DNA of 29,820 nt from Bacillota bacterium (lineage in GTDB: Bacteria; Bacillota; Clostridia; Tissierellales; Tissierellaceae), in assembly GCA_023388495.1 (NCBI GenBank), contig JAEWGC010000030.1, forward strand, positions 1 to 29,820, given 5' to 3'. Under the pieces are notes generated by a model. That model was not told the DNA's origin, did no database searches, and worked only from the letters and a program-made list of their open reading frames with translations. This document shows, one piece after another, positions 22,349 through 29,820 of this stretch. Position numbers and translations under genes: made by a program. Every line of letters starts with the position of its first letter. Position 1 is the first letter of the stretch.

Positions 22349-23518
22349 CTATAGTGATTTTTTAAATATGCTTAATACATCCTCATAGTTTAATTCCTTA
22401 AAGTTACCAACTGGTCCTTCCATATATTCTATTACATCCTTAGCCATAGTTTCAAGCTTTTCTTCACCTATACCTACTTCCCTAAGGGTCATTGGAATAC
22501 CTAGGGATTTAAAGAATTCACTGGTTTTTTCAATAGCTAACTTAGCTATTTCCATATCATCAAGATTTGAATCTATATTCCATACATTAACACCAAACTC
22601 AACAAATTTCCATAGATTATCTTCATCCAATACATGCTCCATCCAATGAGGTGTAAGGATTGCTAACCCTACTCCATGGGTAATATCATAGTATGCTGAT
22701 AATTCATGCTCTATTGGATGAACTGACCAATTCGAGTCCTTTCCATATCCTAATAGTCCATTAATTGCTAAGGATGATGCCCACATAAGATTTGCCCTTG
22801 CCTCATAGTTTTCTGGTTCTTCTATGGCAATGGGTCCATATTTAATACAGGTCTTTAAAATCCCCTCAGCCAATCTATCTTGTAAGTATGCTCCTTTTAC
22901 ATTGCTAAAATATTCTTCAAAGGTATGACTCATTATATCTGCTACACCAGATGCTGTTTGATATTTAGATACAGTGTAGGTATAAGTTGGATCTAGAATT
23001 GAAAACTTAGGAAACATTCCTGGATGACCTAATGCATATTTTTGGTTGGTTTCTAGATTGGTTATTACAGCACCTGCATCCATTTCTGATCCAGTAGCCG
23101 CTAATGTTAGTATGGTACCTATAGGTAGAACATTCTCTACCTTTGCTTTTCCAATAACTAAATCCCAAGGATTACCATCATAATAATATGCAGCAGCAAT
23201 TGTCTTGCAGCAGTCAATAGTACTTCCACCACCTACAGCTAATATAAAATCAACCTTATTATCTCTACAGATTCTCACACCTTCAGCTACAGACTCTACC
23301 CTTGGATTTGGATCAATTCCAGAAAGCTCGTAATATGGTATATTGTTTTCTCTTAAAATCTTAACTACCTTATCATATAGACCAATCTTTTTAATACTTC
23401 CTCCCCCATAGGCTAAAAGTACCCTAGAACCATATTTCTTTATTTGTTTCCCTAAAACTTCTATTTTCCCCTCACCAAAGAAAATTCTAGTAGGGATATT
23501 ATAATTAAAATTAAGCAT
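22349..23518 (-). CDS. Iron-containing alcohol dehydrogenase (butanol dehydrogenase type)
   Basis: A 389-residue group III alcohol dehydrogenase, which reduces aldehydes with NAD(P)H or oxidises alcohols. Marks: FNYNIPTRIFFGEGKIEVLG, nucleotide-binding SGIDPNPRVESVAEG and LAVGGGSTIDCCKTIA, TLAATGSEMDAGAVI, and the metal ligands Asp194 and His198 (GVADIMSHTFEEYF), His267 (SVHPIEHEL) and His281 (DITHGVGLA). The length and the HPIEHELSAYYDITHG segment match clostridial BdhA/BdhB and B. subtilis YugJ. The ATG at 23518 follows AGGAGATGATA. It is 49 nt downstream of the MBL-fold gene and probably shares its promoter. The true substrate is not shown by the sequence. Confidence 0.94.
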   Translation of the reverse strand: MLNFNYNIPTRIFFGEGKIEVLGKQIKKYGSRVLLAYGGGSIKKIGLYDKVVKILRENNIPYYELSGIDPNPRVESVAEGVRICRDNKVDFILAVGGGSTIDCCKTIAAAYYYDGNPWDLVIGKAKVENVLPIGTILTLAATGSEMDAGAVITNLETNQKYALGHPGMFPKFSILDPTYTYTVSKYQTASGVADIMSHTFEEYFSNVKGAYLQDRLAEGILKTCIKYGPIAIEEPENYEARANLMWASSLAINGLLGYGKDSNWSVHPIEHELSAYYDITHGVGLAILTPHWMEHVLDEDNLWKFVEFGVNVWNIDSNLDDMEIAKLAIEKTSEFFKSLGIPMTLREVGIGEEKLETMAKDVIEYMEGPVGNFKELNYEDVLSIFKKSL

Positions 23519-23567
23519 ATTATCATCTCCTATATAATCTTTTCCTATATATAATACCCAAAGAAAC

Positions 23568-24539
23568 TTATTTTAACTTAAAAATGAGTTTCCCCTCTTT
23601 TAATTCCCTATGAATTTTCCCAGTGCAATGTAAATGCTCAAGGTGTGACATGGCTTCACCTGCTGCAAACCATTTCTGAGGAATAGGGAAATCATCCCAA
23701 TCCTTAGCTCTTATACTCCAATGCATCTTTGCTGCCACATCTCTAACTGATAACTCTCCTTCTTTCAATATATCTAGAATTTCATTAAGTCTTTCTTTAT
23801 GATGGAACATTAACTCATTTATTCGTCTAGTATGGTCCCTAATTATATTTCTATGGGCCGGAAATAGATAATCTATATCATAGGAATAGATTTTGGCTAA
23901 ACTATTAAAATATATACCTAATATATTTTCTTCAGATCCCCAATATCCAATATTTGGAGTAATCCTATCTAATATATGATCACCACAGAAGAACAGCTTA
24001 TGGTTTCTTTCATATAATCCTATGTGCCCTGGAGTATGTCCTGGAATAAAAATTACTTCAAAGAAGTACTCACCTACTTGTATACCCTTTCCTTCACCTA
24101 TAAAAGTAAATTCTACAGGCTCTTTTAAACAATATTTATAACCTGGATGCTCAGAAAATGTAACTCCATCTCTTTCTAAATCGAATAATATCTTAAACTC
24201 TTCAAATCTTTCCCAATAAGACATGGATGTCATTTCATTGATTAATTTCCCATCTACTTCCCCTGAATAGATTTTCACTCCTGCATCTCCAAATATGGAA
24301 GCCATTCCAGAATGGTCTGCATGTAAATGAGTAATCAATAGCTCCGTATCCTTTATATCTATATCTAGTTCCTTTAGCCCATCATTAAGAGCATCTATAC
24401 ACTCTCTTTGATTGAATCCAGTATCTATTATAAGAGATTTATCTTCTCCCTTTATTATATAGGAATTCAATGCTTTTAGGGGGTTATTGGGTAGTACTAC
24501 TTCTATCATATATATATTCTCGTATACTTTTGTAACCAA
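23568..24539 (-). CDS. MBL-fold metallo-hydrolase with C-terminal winged-helix-like domain
   Basis: A 323-residue metallo-beta-lactamase-fold hydrolase. Metal ligands: THLHADH (His71, His73, Asp75, His76), the later IPGHTPGHIG histidine, the FFCGDHIL aspartate, and FPAHRNII histidine. An inserted helical segment (SYWERFEEFKILFDLERDG) and a C-terminal region of about 80 residues (LNEILDILKEGELSVRDVAAKMHW to GKIHRELKEG) resemble LACTB2-like enzymes with a winged-helix end. Such proteins act on thioesters, lactones or RNA; the substrate is unknown. GAGGTGA sits just before a TTG at 24539, which I prefer; a GTG at 24548 overlaps that site and would add three residues. First gene of the unit, behind a strong promoter. 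Confidence 0.88.
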   Translation of the reverse strand: MVTKVYENIYMIEVVLPNNPLKALNSYIIKGEDKSLIIDTGFNQRECIDALNDGLKELDIDIKDTELLITHLHADHSGMASIFGDAGVKIYSGEVDGKLINEMTSMSYWERFEEFKILFDLERDGVTFSEHPGYKYCLKEPVEFTFIGEGKGIQVGEYFFEVIFIPGHTPGHIGLYERNHKLFFCGDHILDRITPNIGYWGSEENILGIYFNSLAKIYSYDIDYLFPAHRNIIRDHTRRINELMFHHKERLNEILDILKEGELSVRDVAAKMHWSIRAKDWDDFPIPQKWFAAGEAMSHLEHLHCTGKIHRELKEGKLIFKLK

Positions 24540-24570
24540 ATTCTTCACCTCATTTTTATTTACTAAGTAT

Positions 24571-24599
24571 ATGATATTTTGTTATCTGCTTATTGTCAA
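24571..24599 (-). promoter_or_regulatory. Strong promoter of the MBL-fold gene and likely its downstream genes
   Basis: On the minus strand a perfect TTGACA (24599-24594) and TATCAT (24576-24571) are 17 nt apart. The start codon is about 32-37 nt downstream. Confidence 0.8.
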
Positions 24600-24696
24600 A
24601 TTATTGTCTCTAATTTGTAAAGACTTCTGCATCTCTTTATGATAATATATTACAAAAAGGGACAAGTCATTTAAAAATTGGGAAGGAAGTGTGGAC

Positions 24697-26658
24697 GTGA
24701 ATCTCAGAAAAATAATATTTTTATCATTATCAATTATTATGCTGTTAAATATAATACCAGCCGTATCATTAGCTGATGATCCGATTAAATATGATATAGT
24801 TATTAAGGGTGGTACAATTTACAATCCATCTACAGATCATGAGCTAAAGGATTATAATATCGGAATAGTTGGCTCTAAAGTAGTACGAATAACTAAGGAA
24901 GACTTAAAAGGTAAAGAGGAAATTGATGCCACTAATCTTGTTATTTCACCTGGATTTGTAGACCTTATCTCCTACGATCCTAACTCTGTTGGTATAGAGT
25001 TAAAGGTATTAGATGGTGTAACTAGTAACTTAGCTATGCATGGAGGTACAGAAGATGCCGCCTCTTGGTATAGGGCTTGGGGAAAGAATGGAGTATTGAC
25101 AAACTTTGGTGCTTCCTCCTTTGTTACAAGACATAGATGGCCTATAGTTGGATATGGAATAGATACTGAAGTAACTAAAGAAGAAGATATTCAAAAATTA
25201 GTAGATACTGTAAGAAAAAATGTTGAGGCTGGTGCTTTAGGTATATCCTTTAGCTTTGAATATGTTCCGGGGGTAAAGAATGAAGTTATTCCACTATTAA
25301 AACTAGCAAAAGAATATAATCTACCTACCTTCTACCACTTAAGATATTCAGATGAAGATAGAGGATTGGAAGGTATTCAAGAGGTAATAGATTATGGAAA
25401 AGAAACTGGCGCAATAATCCATATTATGCATATCAACAGTACTGGTGGTACATTTGTAATGGATAAGGCTTTGGATATGGTAAAAAAAGCCAAAGAAGAA
25501 GGACTAGATATCACAACTTGCTTTTATCCATATGATTATTGGGCAACTTACTTAGGTTCCGCTCGTTTCCGCCCTGGATGGCAAGATAGATTTAAAATTA
25601 CCTATGAGGATTTACAAATAGGCGGTACAGACATTAGAATCTCTAAGGATACCTTTGATAAATATAGAAACCAAAACCCATTAGTAGCAGCTCATGGCTC
25701 TATGCCAGAATCAGAACTTATAATGCTTTTAAAAGATCCTGATATCATGATAGGAAGCGATACAATTATAGAACCCCATTATAACAACCATCCTAGAGGC
25801 GCTGGGACTTATAGCCGTTTATTTGGTAAATATGTTAGAGAAGAGAAAGTGTTGTCTATGATGGATGCAATAAAGAAGGTCAGCTACTTACCTGCTAAAA
25901 GAATGGAGCCTTCTGCTCCTTCTATGAAATATAAGGGTAGAATAGAAGTTGGTGGAGATGCAGATATTACTATATTTAATCCAGATACAATAATAGATAA
26001 GGCTACTGTAAAAGATACTGCTGCTCCTTCAGTTGGAGTTGAGTATGTAATAGTCAATGGAGTTATAGTTAAAAACAAAGATGGTATAGTTAAAGGGGTA
26101 AAACCTGGAAAGCCAGTTATGTCATATTTCGTAGACAAGACTCCTGATAATGAGCCAATCCCTTTTAATATCAAAGTAGATAATAAAGAAGAAGTATCTA
26201 TGGACAAGGTATATAAAATCGATGATAAAATATATCTTCCAATAAGAGAAACCTTTGAAGCATTAAATATTCCAGTTGAAAACTCAGTAGATGGTAATAT
26301 TAATATAGGAAATATATTAGACCTAGAAATTGGAAGTAAAAAGGCTAGCTTAAGAGAAAAGGAATTGAATCTAATAGATGAACCTATTATATATAAGGAA
26401 GACACATATATTTCTCTTGAGAATTTAAATATACTATTAAATGAAGACTATGAAATAAACCAATCTGAAAGTCTACTTGATTTAACATTGATTGCAACAA
26501 AGGATGAGGCTAAAGAAGCTTTTAGCCATACTGATGATAAGACTGTTGATGAGTCTCAAAATACACCATCAAATAGTAATAAAACAATATTTATGGTGTA
26601 CGGTGCTTTTACTTTAGTAATTGTCTTAGTATTACTAGGACTTAGGAAAAAGAAATAA
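24697..26658 (+). CDS. Secreted, membrane-anchored amidohydrolase-like protein (D-aminoacylase group) with altered metal site
   Basis: About 653 residues. Order: N-terminal signal (LRKIIFLSLSIIMLLNIIPAVSLA); amidohydrolase beta strands and barrel from KYDIVIKGGTIYNP to about residue 470; a stalk domain resembling the copper-amine-oxidase N-terminal-like repeat (KVDNKEEVSMDKVYKIDDKIYLPIRETFEALN, about 480-590); a Ser/Asn/Asp-rich linker; and a C-terminal membrane helix ending LLGLRKKK. The barrel retains His214, His242, His245 and Asp355 of the N-acyl-D-amino-acid deacylase pattern. The usual HxH after PGF(I/V)D is replaced by LISYD (from residue 90). Activity is thus uncertain. GTG at 24697 is 7 nt from GGAAGGAAG; GTG at 24691 is the alternative. 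Faces the cell exterior. Confidence 0.8.
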   Translation: MNLRKIIFLSLSIIMLLNIIPAVSLADDPIKYDIVIKGGTIYNPSTDHELKDYNIGIVGSKVVRITKEDLKGKEEIDATNLVISPGFVDLISYDPNSVGIELKVLDGVTSNLAMHGGTEDAASWYRAWGKNGVLTNFGASSFVTRHRWPIVGYGIDTEVTKEEDIQKLVDTVRKNVEAGALGISFSFEYVPGVKNEVIPLLKLAKEYNLPTFYHLRYSDEDRGLEGIQEVIDYGKETGAIIHIMHINSTGGTFVMDKALDMVKKAKEEGLDITTCFYPYDYWATYLGSARFRPGWQDRFKITYEDLQIGGTDIRISKDTFDKYRNQNPLVAAHGSMPESELIMLLKDPDIMIGSDTIIEPHYNNHPRGAGTYSRLFGKYVREEKVLSMMDAIKKVSYLPAKRMEPSAPSMKYKGRIEVGGDADITIFNPDTIIDKATVKDTAAPSVGVEYVIVNGVIVKNKDGIVKGVKPGKPVMSYFVDKTPDNEPIPFNIKVDNKEEVSMDKVYKIDDKIYLPIRETFEALNIPVENSVDGNINIGNILDLEIGSKKASLREKELNLIDEPIIYKEDTYISLENLNILLNEDYEINQSESLLDLTLIATKDEAKEAFSHTDDKTVDESQNTPSNSNKTIFMVYGAFTLVIVLVLLGLRKKK

Positions 26659-26667
26659 GAAAAATTC

Positions 26668-26695
26668 AACCTAGGCAAGATATCTTGCCTAGGTT
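26668..26695. terminator. 28-nt perfect palindrome after the amidohydrolase gene
   Basis: AACCTAGGCAAGAT is followed by its exact reverse complement, 10 nt after the stop. On the plus strand AGTTATATAC follows, without a U-run. On the minus strand GAATTTTTC follows. It lies between convergent genes and probably ends transcripts from both sides. Confidence 0.7.
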
Positions 26696-26819
26696 AGTTA
26701 TATACACTCTAATAACCTTTCATAGCTTATACAGCCGCTTTGCAATGCCTCATGTTTACCATCTCCAACAATTTTGCATTAGTAATGTAAAGAATATGCC
26801 CGTGTTGTTTTTTCTAAAA
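26696..26819. other. Convergent intergenic stretch with a short orphan reading frame
   Basis: No gene or promoter is seen. On the minus strand a 26-codon frame without start codon ends at 26701 and reads KIVGDGKHEALQSGC then ISYERLLECI. It looks protein-like and is less AT-rich than nearby spacers. It could be a gene relic or a dispersed intergenic repeat; chance is not excluded. Confidence 0.25.
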
Positions 26820-27536
26820 CTATTTCCCCTCAAAGGGTACTATCTCTATTTTTTCTATAATTACATCTTCTACTGGCTCTTTAGTTATGGGGTTTACTGT
26901 TACCTGATTTATTGCCCTCACTGTATCCATACCATAAAACACCTGTGCAAATATTGTAAATCTCAAATCTAATCGTGGCACTCCACCTAATGCCTCATAT
27001 GCTTTTACTACTTCTTTTGGATATCCTTCTTCACCTAACTCTTTCATAACCTCAAGATATTCTTCATCAATTCCGTCTTGTACTATAATATAAAAATGGC
27101 TGCTGTTCTTGTTTTCTTCTCTCTTCGCTAAGCCCACTGAACCTGTAATATGACGATAATTTAAATCACATTCATCCTCATAGAAATCTCCATAAATACT
27201 TTTTCCATCTGGATATTCTTCATTTTCCCCAGTCTGAATCAGAAAGTTATCTTCAACCCTTGAAAATTTCATTCCATTATAAAACCCTTCTTTTACTAAA
27301 GTTATAAAATTTTCAACTGCTTTAGGTGCTACTTCTGGAAAAAATTTCATCTTTATTTCCCCCATATTGGTTGTGATTAAAGCTATTTCCTCTCCATTCT
27401 TAGGCAACTGAATTTGTTCTAGCTTCAGATTCCCTATTTCTGTATATCCATTTACTATTTTACCTATATTGCTACTACAGCCACTTAATACTATGGATAT
27501 GGTTAATATAATTAGTATTTTTTTTATATTTTTCAT
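26820..27536 (-). CDS. Cyclophilin-type peptidyl-prolyl isomerase lipoprotein
   Basis: A 238-residue protein with a lipoprotein signal (MKNIKKILIILTISIVLSGC, lipid cysteine at residue 20) and a cyclophilin domain from about residue 50. Family marks: ITTNMGEIKMKFFPEVAPKAVENFITLVKEGFYNGMKFSRVEDNFLIQTGE, GSVGLAKREENKNSSHFYIIVQD and FTIFAQVFYGMDTVRAI. The catalytic arginine of FxRV is present as FSRV; the usual FMIQGGD is FLIQTGE and NSNGSQFFI is NKNSSHFYI, so activity may be reduced. It would catalyse proline isomerisation of proteins folding outside the membrane. It begins 12 nt after the ABC-2 permease gene, so it is the last gene of the exporter operon and might help fold an exported or surface protein. 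Confidence 0.92.
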   Translation of the reverse strand: MKNIKKILIILTISIVLSGCSSNIGKIVNGYTEIGNLKLEQIQLPKNGEEIALITTNMGEIKMKFFPEVAPKAVENFITLVKEGFYNGMKFSRVEDNFLIQTGENEEYPDGKSIYGDFYEDECDLNYRHITGSVGLAKREENKNSSHFYIIVQDGIDEEYLEVMKELGEEGYPKEVVKAYEALGGVPRLDLRFTIFAQVFYGMDTVRAINQVTVNPITKEPVEDVIIEKIEIVPFEGK

Positions 27537-27548
27537 ATTTACCGCCTC

Positions 27549-28748
27549 CTATTCTCTAGCTCCAAGGAAATCCTTTCTTATAAATGCAATATAACTAGTT
27601 AGAAATAAAAGGATTGTCAATATGCTATTTAACAATATACCAAATAAATAATTTGTATTGGTATTCACTTCTATTACATTGTCTATAAATAAATAACAAT
27701 AGGGATAGATTAAATTTACTATGGAATCCTTTGGAACAAAGTTGTTAAATATAAAAGCTAATGCCAATAGCATTATTGAAATTCCCAAGGTCTTTGTACT
27801 TGAATCTAAGAATATGGATATACTCATAACCATAGAAATTGTAAATAGTAAAACTGGTATCAATAGCCCAAATCCCATGACTGCATATTTCCATAGTGGT
27901 ATAATTCTATATTCTATGGTACTGCTAAACCAAAGGTTGCTACTTGCTATAAATGGATAGTTTATATTCCCTAGGCCATAAATTAACCACAAGATAATAA
28001 AATTTAAAAGAAATCCTGCAAGGATAAGCAAAAGGGATATGATGCCTACGGTGAACATCTTCCCTAGATATAGCTCCTTTCTTCCAAAGGGTTGACTATA
28101 GGAGAGCTTATAGCTTCCTTCCTCCACTTCTGCTAAGTATATATCTATGGATAACAATGCTATTAACAACATCAAAACCAATAGATTGTTGCCCTCCAAG
28201 AACATTTTCAACGCATTTGCTCCTGTCATCGTGTAAGGATTTAATATGGGCTGTATTTCATTATCCAATATATATTGGTTCAATATCAATGCCTTTTTCA
28301 TATCTTCAATGGTCAAACCCTTATCTAGCAAAAATTCTTTTGGTATTACTCCTTCTTCTATATTTCTGATTATATTATTGTACCGTTCGATCTCCGCAAT
28401 CAATATGTGTTTATACTTTTCCTCATTATTTTCCCTATAATTATGTTCTATTGATAACAGTTTGTTTTTTTCCACCTTGTAAAATTCTGTTTTTTTTATT
28501 AATTCTTCTCTTTCTTCTACTGTCAAGTTTTCCTCTTTTTCCAAAGTCAAAATATCTTGTCCTAAAATAGCCTCCGCTTGATACCGCTTATTTACATACA
28601 ACATACTTGTTTCCATCATATATCCTTTACTCTTATATCCATTAAAGATATTGATACCAAGAAGATATACAAATACTAGAGCTATAATAATCAAATTTTT
28701 TCTGTTCTTAAGAAACTTATAGAACTCGTTCTTTATGATCTTATACAT
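27549..28748 (-). CDS. ABC-2 type exporter permease
   Basis: About 399 residues starting MYKIIKNEFYKFLKNRKN, with one N-terminal membrane helix, a large extracellular charged domain (about residues 40-165: YVNKRYQAEAILGQDILTLEKEENLTVEE onward) and a C-terminal block of five helices. The segment SLDIYLAEVEEGSYKLSYSQPFGRKELYLGKM is the typical cytoplasmic coupling region of ABC-2 permeases. The final AFIRKDFLGARE tail also fits. It pairs with the ATPase at 28741. I chose ATG 28748, overlapping the ATPase stop by 8 nt; ATGs at 28754 and 28760 are alternatives. The transported substrate is unknown; relatives export peptides such as bacitracin or act in antimicrobial resistance. Confidence 0.85.
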   Translation of the reverse strand: MYKIIKNEFYKFLKNRKNLIIIALVFVYLLGINIFNGYKSKGYMMETSMLYVNKRYQAEAILGQDILTLEKEENLTVEEREELIKKTEFYKVEKNKLLSIEHNYRENNEEKYKHILIAEIERYNNIIRNIEEGVIPKEFLLDKGLTIEDMKKALILNQYILDNEIQPILNPYTMTGANALKMFLEGNNLLVLMLLIALLSIDIYLAEVEEGSYKLSYSQPFGRKELYLGKMFTVGIISLLLILAGFLLNFIILWLIYGLGNINYPFIASSNLWFSSTIEYRIIPLWKYAVMGFGLLIPVLLFTISMVMSISIFLDSSTKTLGISIMLLALAFIFNNFVPKDSIVNLIYPYCYLFIDNVIEVNTNTNYLFGILLNSILTILLFLTSYIAFIRKDFLGARE

Positions 28749-29652
28749 GGACATCACCATATACCTCTTTATAGATTGATTCTACATCAATATTGTCCTT
28801 ATATATATCCAATATTGCTATATTTCTTTCCACCAGTTTTTTTATAATCTTATATAGTTCATCTTGATTATTTAGCTCCATCCTAACAGAATCACCAGAT
28901 ATTTTCTCCACTTTATCCTCTTGGATTTCTTCCCTTATAATTTCATAGGTTTCTTTGTTGTCTATTACCTGTAAAATATATCTATATTTCTGTTCTAGTG
29001 CCTTTGGTGTTTCTATGAGTTTTCCTTTATTGATACATATAATTCGATCTGCTAATTTCTCTACCTCTCCCAGTTGATGGGAGGAAAAAAGTATGGAGAT
29101 ATCCTCTTCTTTTATTAGTCTTTGTAATGTATTTCTTAGATGTATAATACCTGTTGGATCTAGTCCATTGGTAGGCTCATCTAGTATGATAAATTTAGGC
29201 TTACTCATTATTGCGATTCCAAGACCTAGCCTTTGCTTCATCCCCATGGAATATCCTGATACTTTTCTGTCTAAGGCTTCTCCTATTTCAGTAAAGTCAT
29301 ATATTTCTTCTACTCTTTCCTTGGGAATACTTCTTAGTCTTGCTATTAAATTTATATTTTCCCTTCCTGTCATATCCTGATATAAACCTGGACTTTCTAT
29401 TAATGCCGCCTGAGCCCCTAAGGCCTTCTCCCTTTCCTTAAATAAATCATATCCATTTATCATTATTTCACCACTATCTGGATAGATTAGATTGCATATA
29501 CATTTCATAGTCGTAGACTTTCCCGCTCCATTGGGCCCAATAAACCCTACGATTTCATTGGGCTTCACATAAAATGAAACATTATCTAGAACCTTTTTCT
29601 TTCCGTAGGTTTTATTTAAGTTTTTTACTTCCACTACATATTTATCCTTCAT
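28741..29652 (-). CDS. ABC exporter ATP-binding protein (BcrA-like)
   Basis: A 303-residue ATPase. Motifs: Walker A GPNGAGKST (residues 39-47), Q-loop AALIESPGLYQDMTGRENI, signature YSMGMKQRLGLG, Walker B FIILDEPTNGLDP and H-loop FSSHQLGEVEKLADRI. The SMGMKQ signature and the AALIExPGLYxxMTGRENL region are usual in the BcrA/lantibiotic-immunity group. The C-terminal part (about 215-303) is a charged tail common to this group. It lies between two permease genes: it starts 15 nt after the partial one and overlaps the next. The start at 29652 is preceded by AAAGGGGG. It energises export by the flanking permeases; no two-component system is seen in the window. Confidence 0.93.
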   Translation of the reverse strand: MKDKYVVEVKNLNKTYGKKKVLDNVSFYVKPNEIVGFIGPNGAGKSTTMKCICNLIYPDSGEIMINGYDLFKEREKALGAQAALIESPGLYQDMTGRENINLIARLRSIPKERVEEIYDFTEIGEALDRKVSGYSMGMKQRLGLGIAIMSKPKFIILDEPTNGLDPTGIIHLRNTLQRLIKEEDISILFSSHQLGEVEKLADRIICINKGKLIETPKALEQKYRYILQVIDNKETYEIIREEIQEDKVEKISGDSVRMELNNQDELYKIIKKLVERNIAILDIYKDNIDVESIYKEVYGDVHV

Positions 29653-29667
29653 TATATACTTCCCCCT

Positions 29668-29820
29668 TTAGATCTCTTTTCTATTAAAATACCTAACTCC
29701 TACTATCAATAGCAATAATGTTGATAATGATAAAATTAATATACTGGTCAGTGCTGTTACATTATATGTCCCTATAACTATCCTTGATGCATGTTCCATG
29801 GTAAAGGGACTTAAGTTTAG
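29668..29820 (-). CDS. ABC-2 type permease, C-terminal fragment cut by window edge
   Basis: Fifty residues are visible, ending in a hydrophobic helix (TALTSILILSLSTLLLLIVG) followed by VRYFNRKEI and stop. The preceding LNLSPFTMEHASRIVIGTYN looks like an extracytoplasmic loop between the last two helices. A last helix followed by a short basic-acidic tail of the form F(N/x)RK(D/E)I is typical of ABC-2 permeases. The stop lies 15 nt before the ATPase start, so it is in the same operon and probably the first permease of a two-permease exporter. The rest lies beyond the window. Confidence 0.75.
   Translation of the reverse strand, partial: LNLSPFTMEHASRIVIGTYNVTALTSILILSLSTLLLLIVGVRYFNRKEI

Noticed and set aside
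25884..26405. A 173-codon open frame on the minus strand inside the amidohydrolase gene
   Set aside because: Low-complexity Ser/Ile/Leu translation, no ribosome-binding site, and fully antisense to a well-supported gene.
26685..26972. A 95-codon plus-strand frame covering the palindrome and the end of the isomerase gene
   Set aside because: Starts inside the palindrome, overlaps conserved cyclophilin codons, and has no ribosome-binding site.

Overview
The window is AT-rich DNA from a low-GC, Gram-positive anaerobe. It fits best an amino-acid- or peptide-fermenting member of Clostridia/Tissierellia. The grounds are strong AGGAGG ribosome-binding sites, many U-tailed hairpin terminators, GTG and TTG starts, a peptide ABC importer, PEP synthase, an iron-dependent alcohol dehydrogenase, and small hydrophobic proteins of a kind common in spore formers. 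No rRNA, tRNA, CRISPR array, transposase or phage gene was seen. Almost all genes lie on the minus strand; the exceptions are a DUF378 membrane protein and one anchored amidohydrolase.

Layout, left to right. 1-1623: the start of an aminopeptidase P gene preceded by an EutH-family transporter gene that overlaps it. 1675-7393: a complete dipeptide/oligopeptide importer operon (dppA-B-C-D-F in transcription order), with a clear promoter, a ~165-nt leader, a hairpin between dppA and dppB, and a U-tailed terminator. 7412-9873: a monocistronic PEP synthase gene. 9970-10583: two divergent small membrane-protein genes. 10582-13324: the tldD-pmbA metalloprotease pair. 13411-15673: a second small hydrophobic protein gene, preceded in transcription by CYTH, nagB and metallophosphoesterase genes. 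15752-18978: a yhaO-yhaN (SbcD/SbcC-like) pair. 19041-20732: a DUF3298-like protein and a zinc-peptidase-like protein of unknown role. 20747-24539: an isochorismatase-fold hydrolase, a degenerate PfkB-family protein, an iron alcohol dehydrogenase and an MBL-fold hydrolase, apparently read from one promoter. 24697-26658 (+): a secreted, membrane-anchored D-aminoacylase-like protein. 26820-29820: an ABC-2 exporter (permease, ATPase, permease) followed by a cyclophilin-type lipoprotein.

The genes suggest a cell that takes up peptides (dpp), trims them (PepP, possibly TldD/PmbA) and rebuilds PEP from pyruvate (ppsA). The more unusual signals are these. In two places a hairpin at the end of one gene carries the ribosome-binding site of the next in its 3' arm. 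One PfkB-family protein has lost the catalytic Asp and other active-site motifs. A D-aminoacylase-like protein lacks the HxH metal motif and is fused to a stalk domain and a membrane anchor. Two small proteins are built from duplicated acidic-hydrophobic modules, one behind a sigma-K-like promoter. A 44-nt perfect palindrome contains one stop codon and overlaps the stop codon of the convergent gene. Functional calls rest on motif recognition by eye; no database search was possible.
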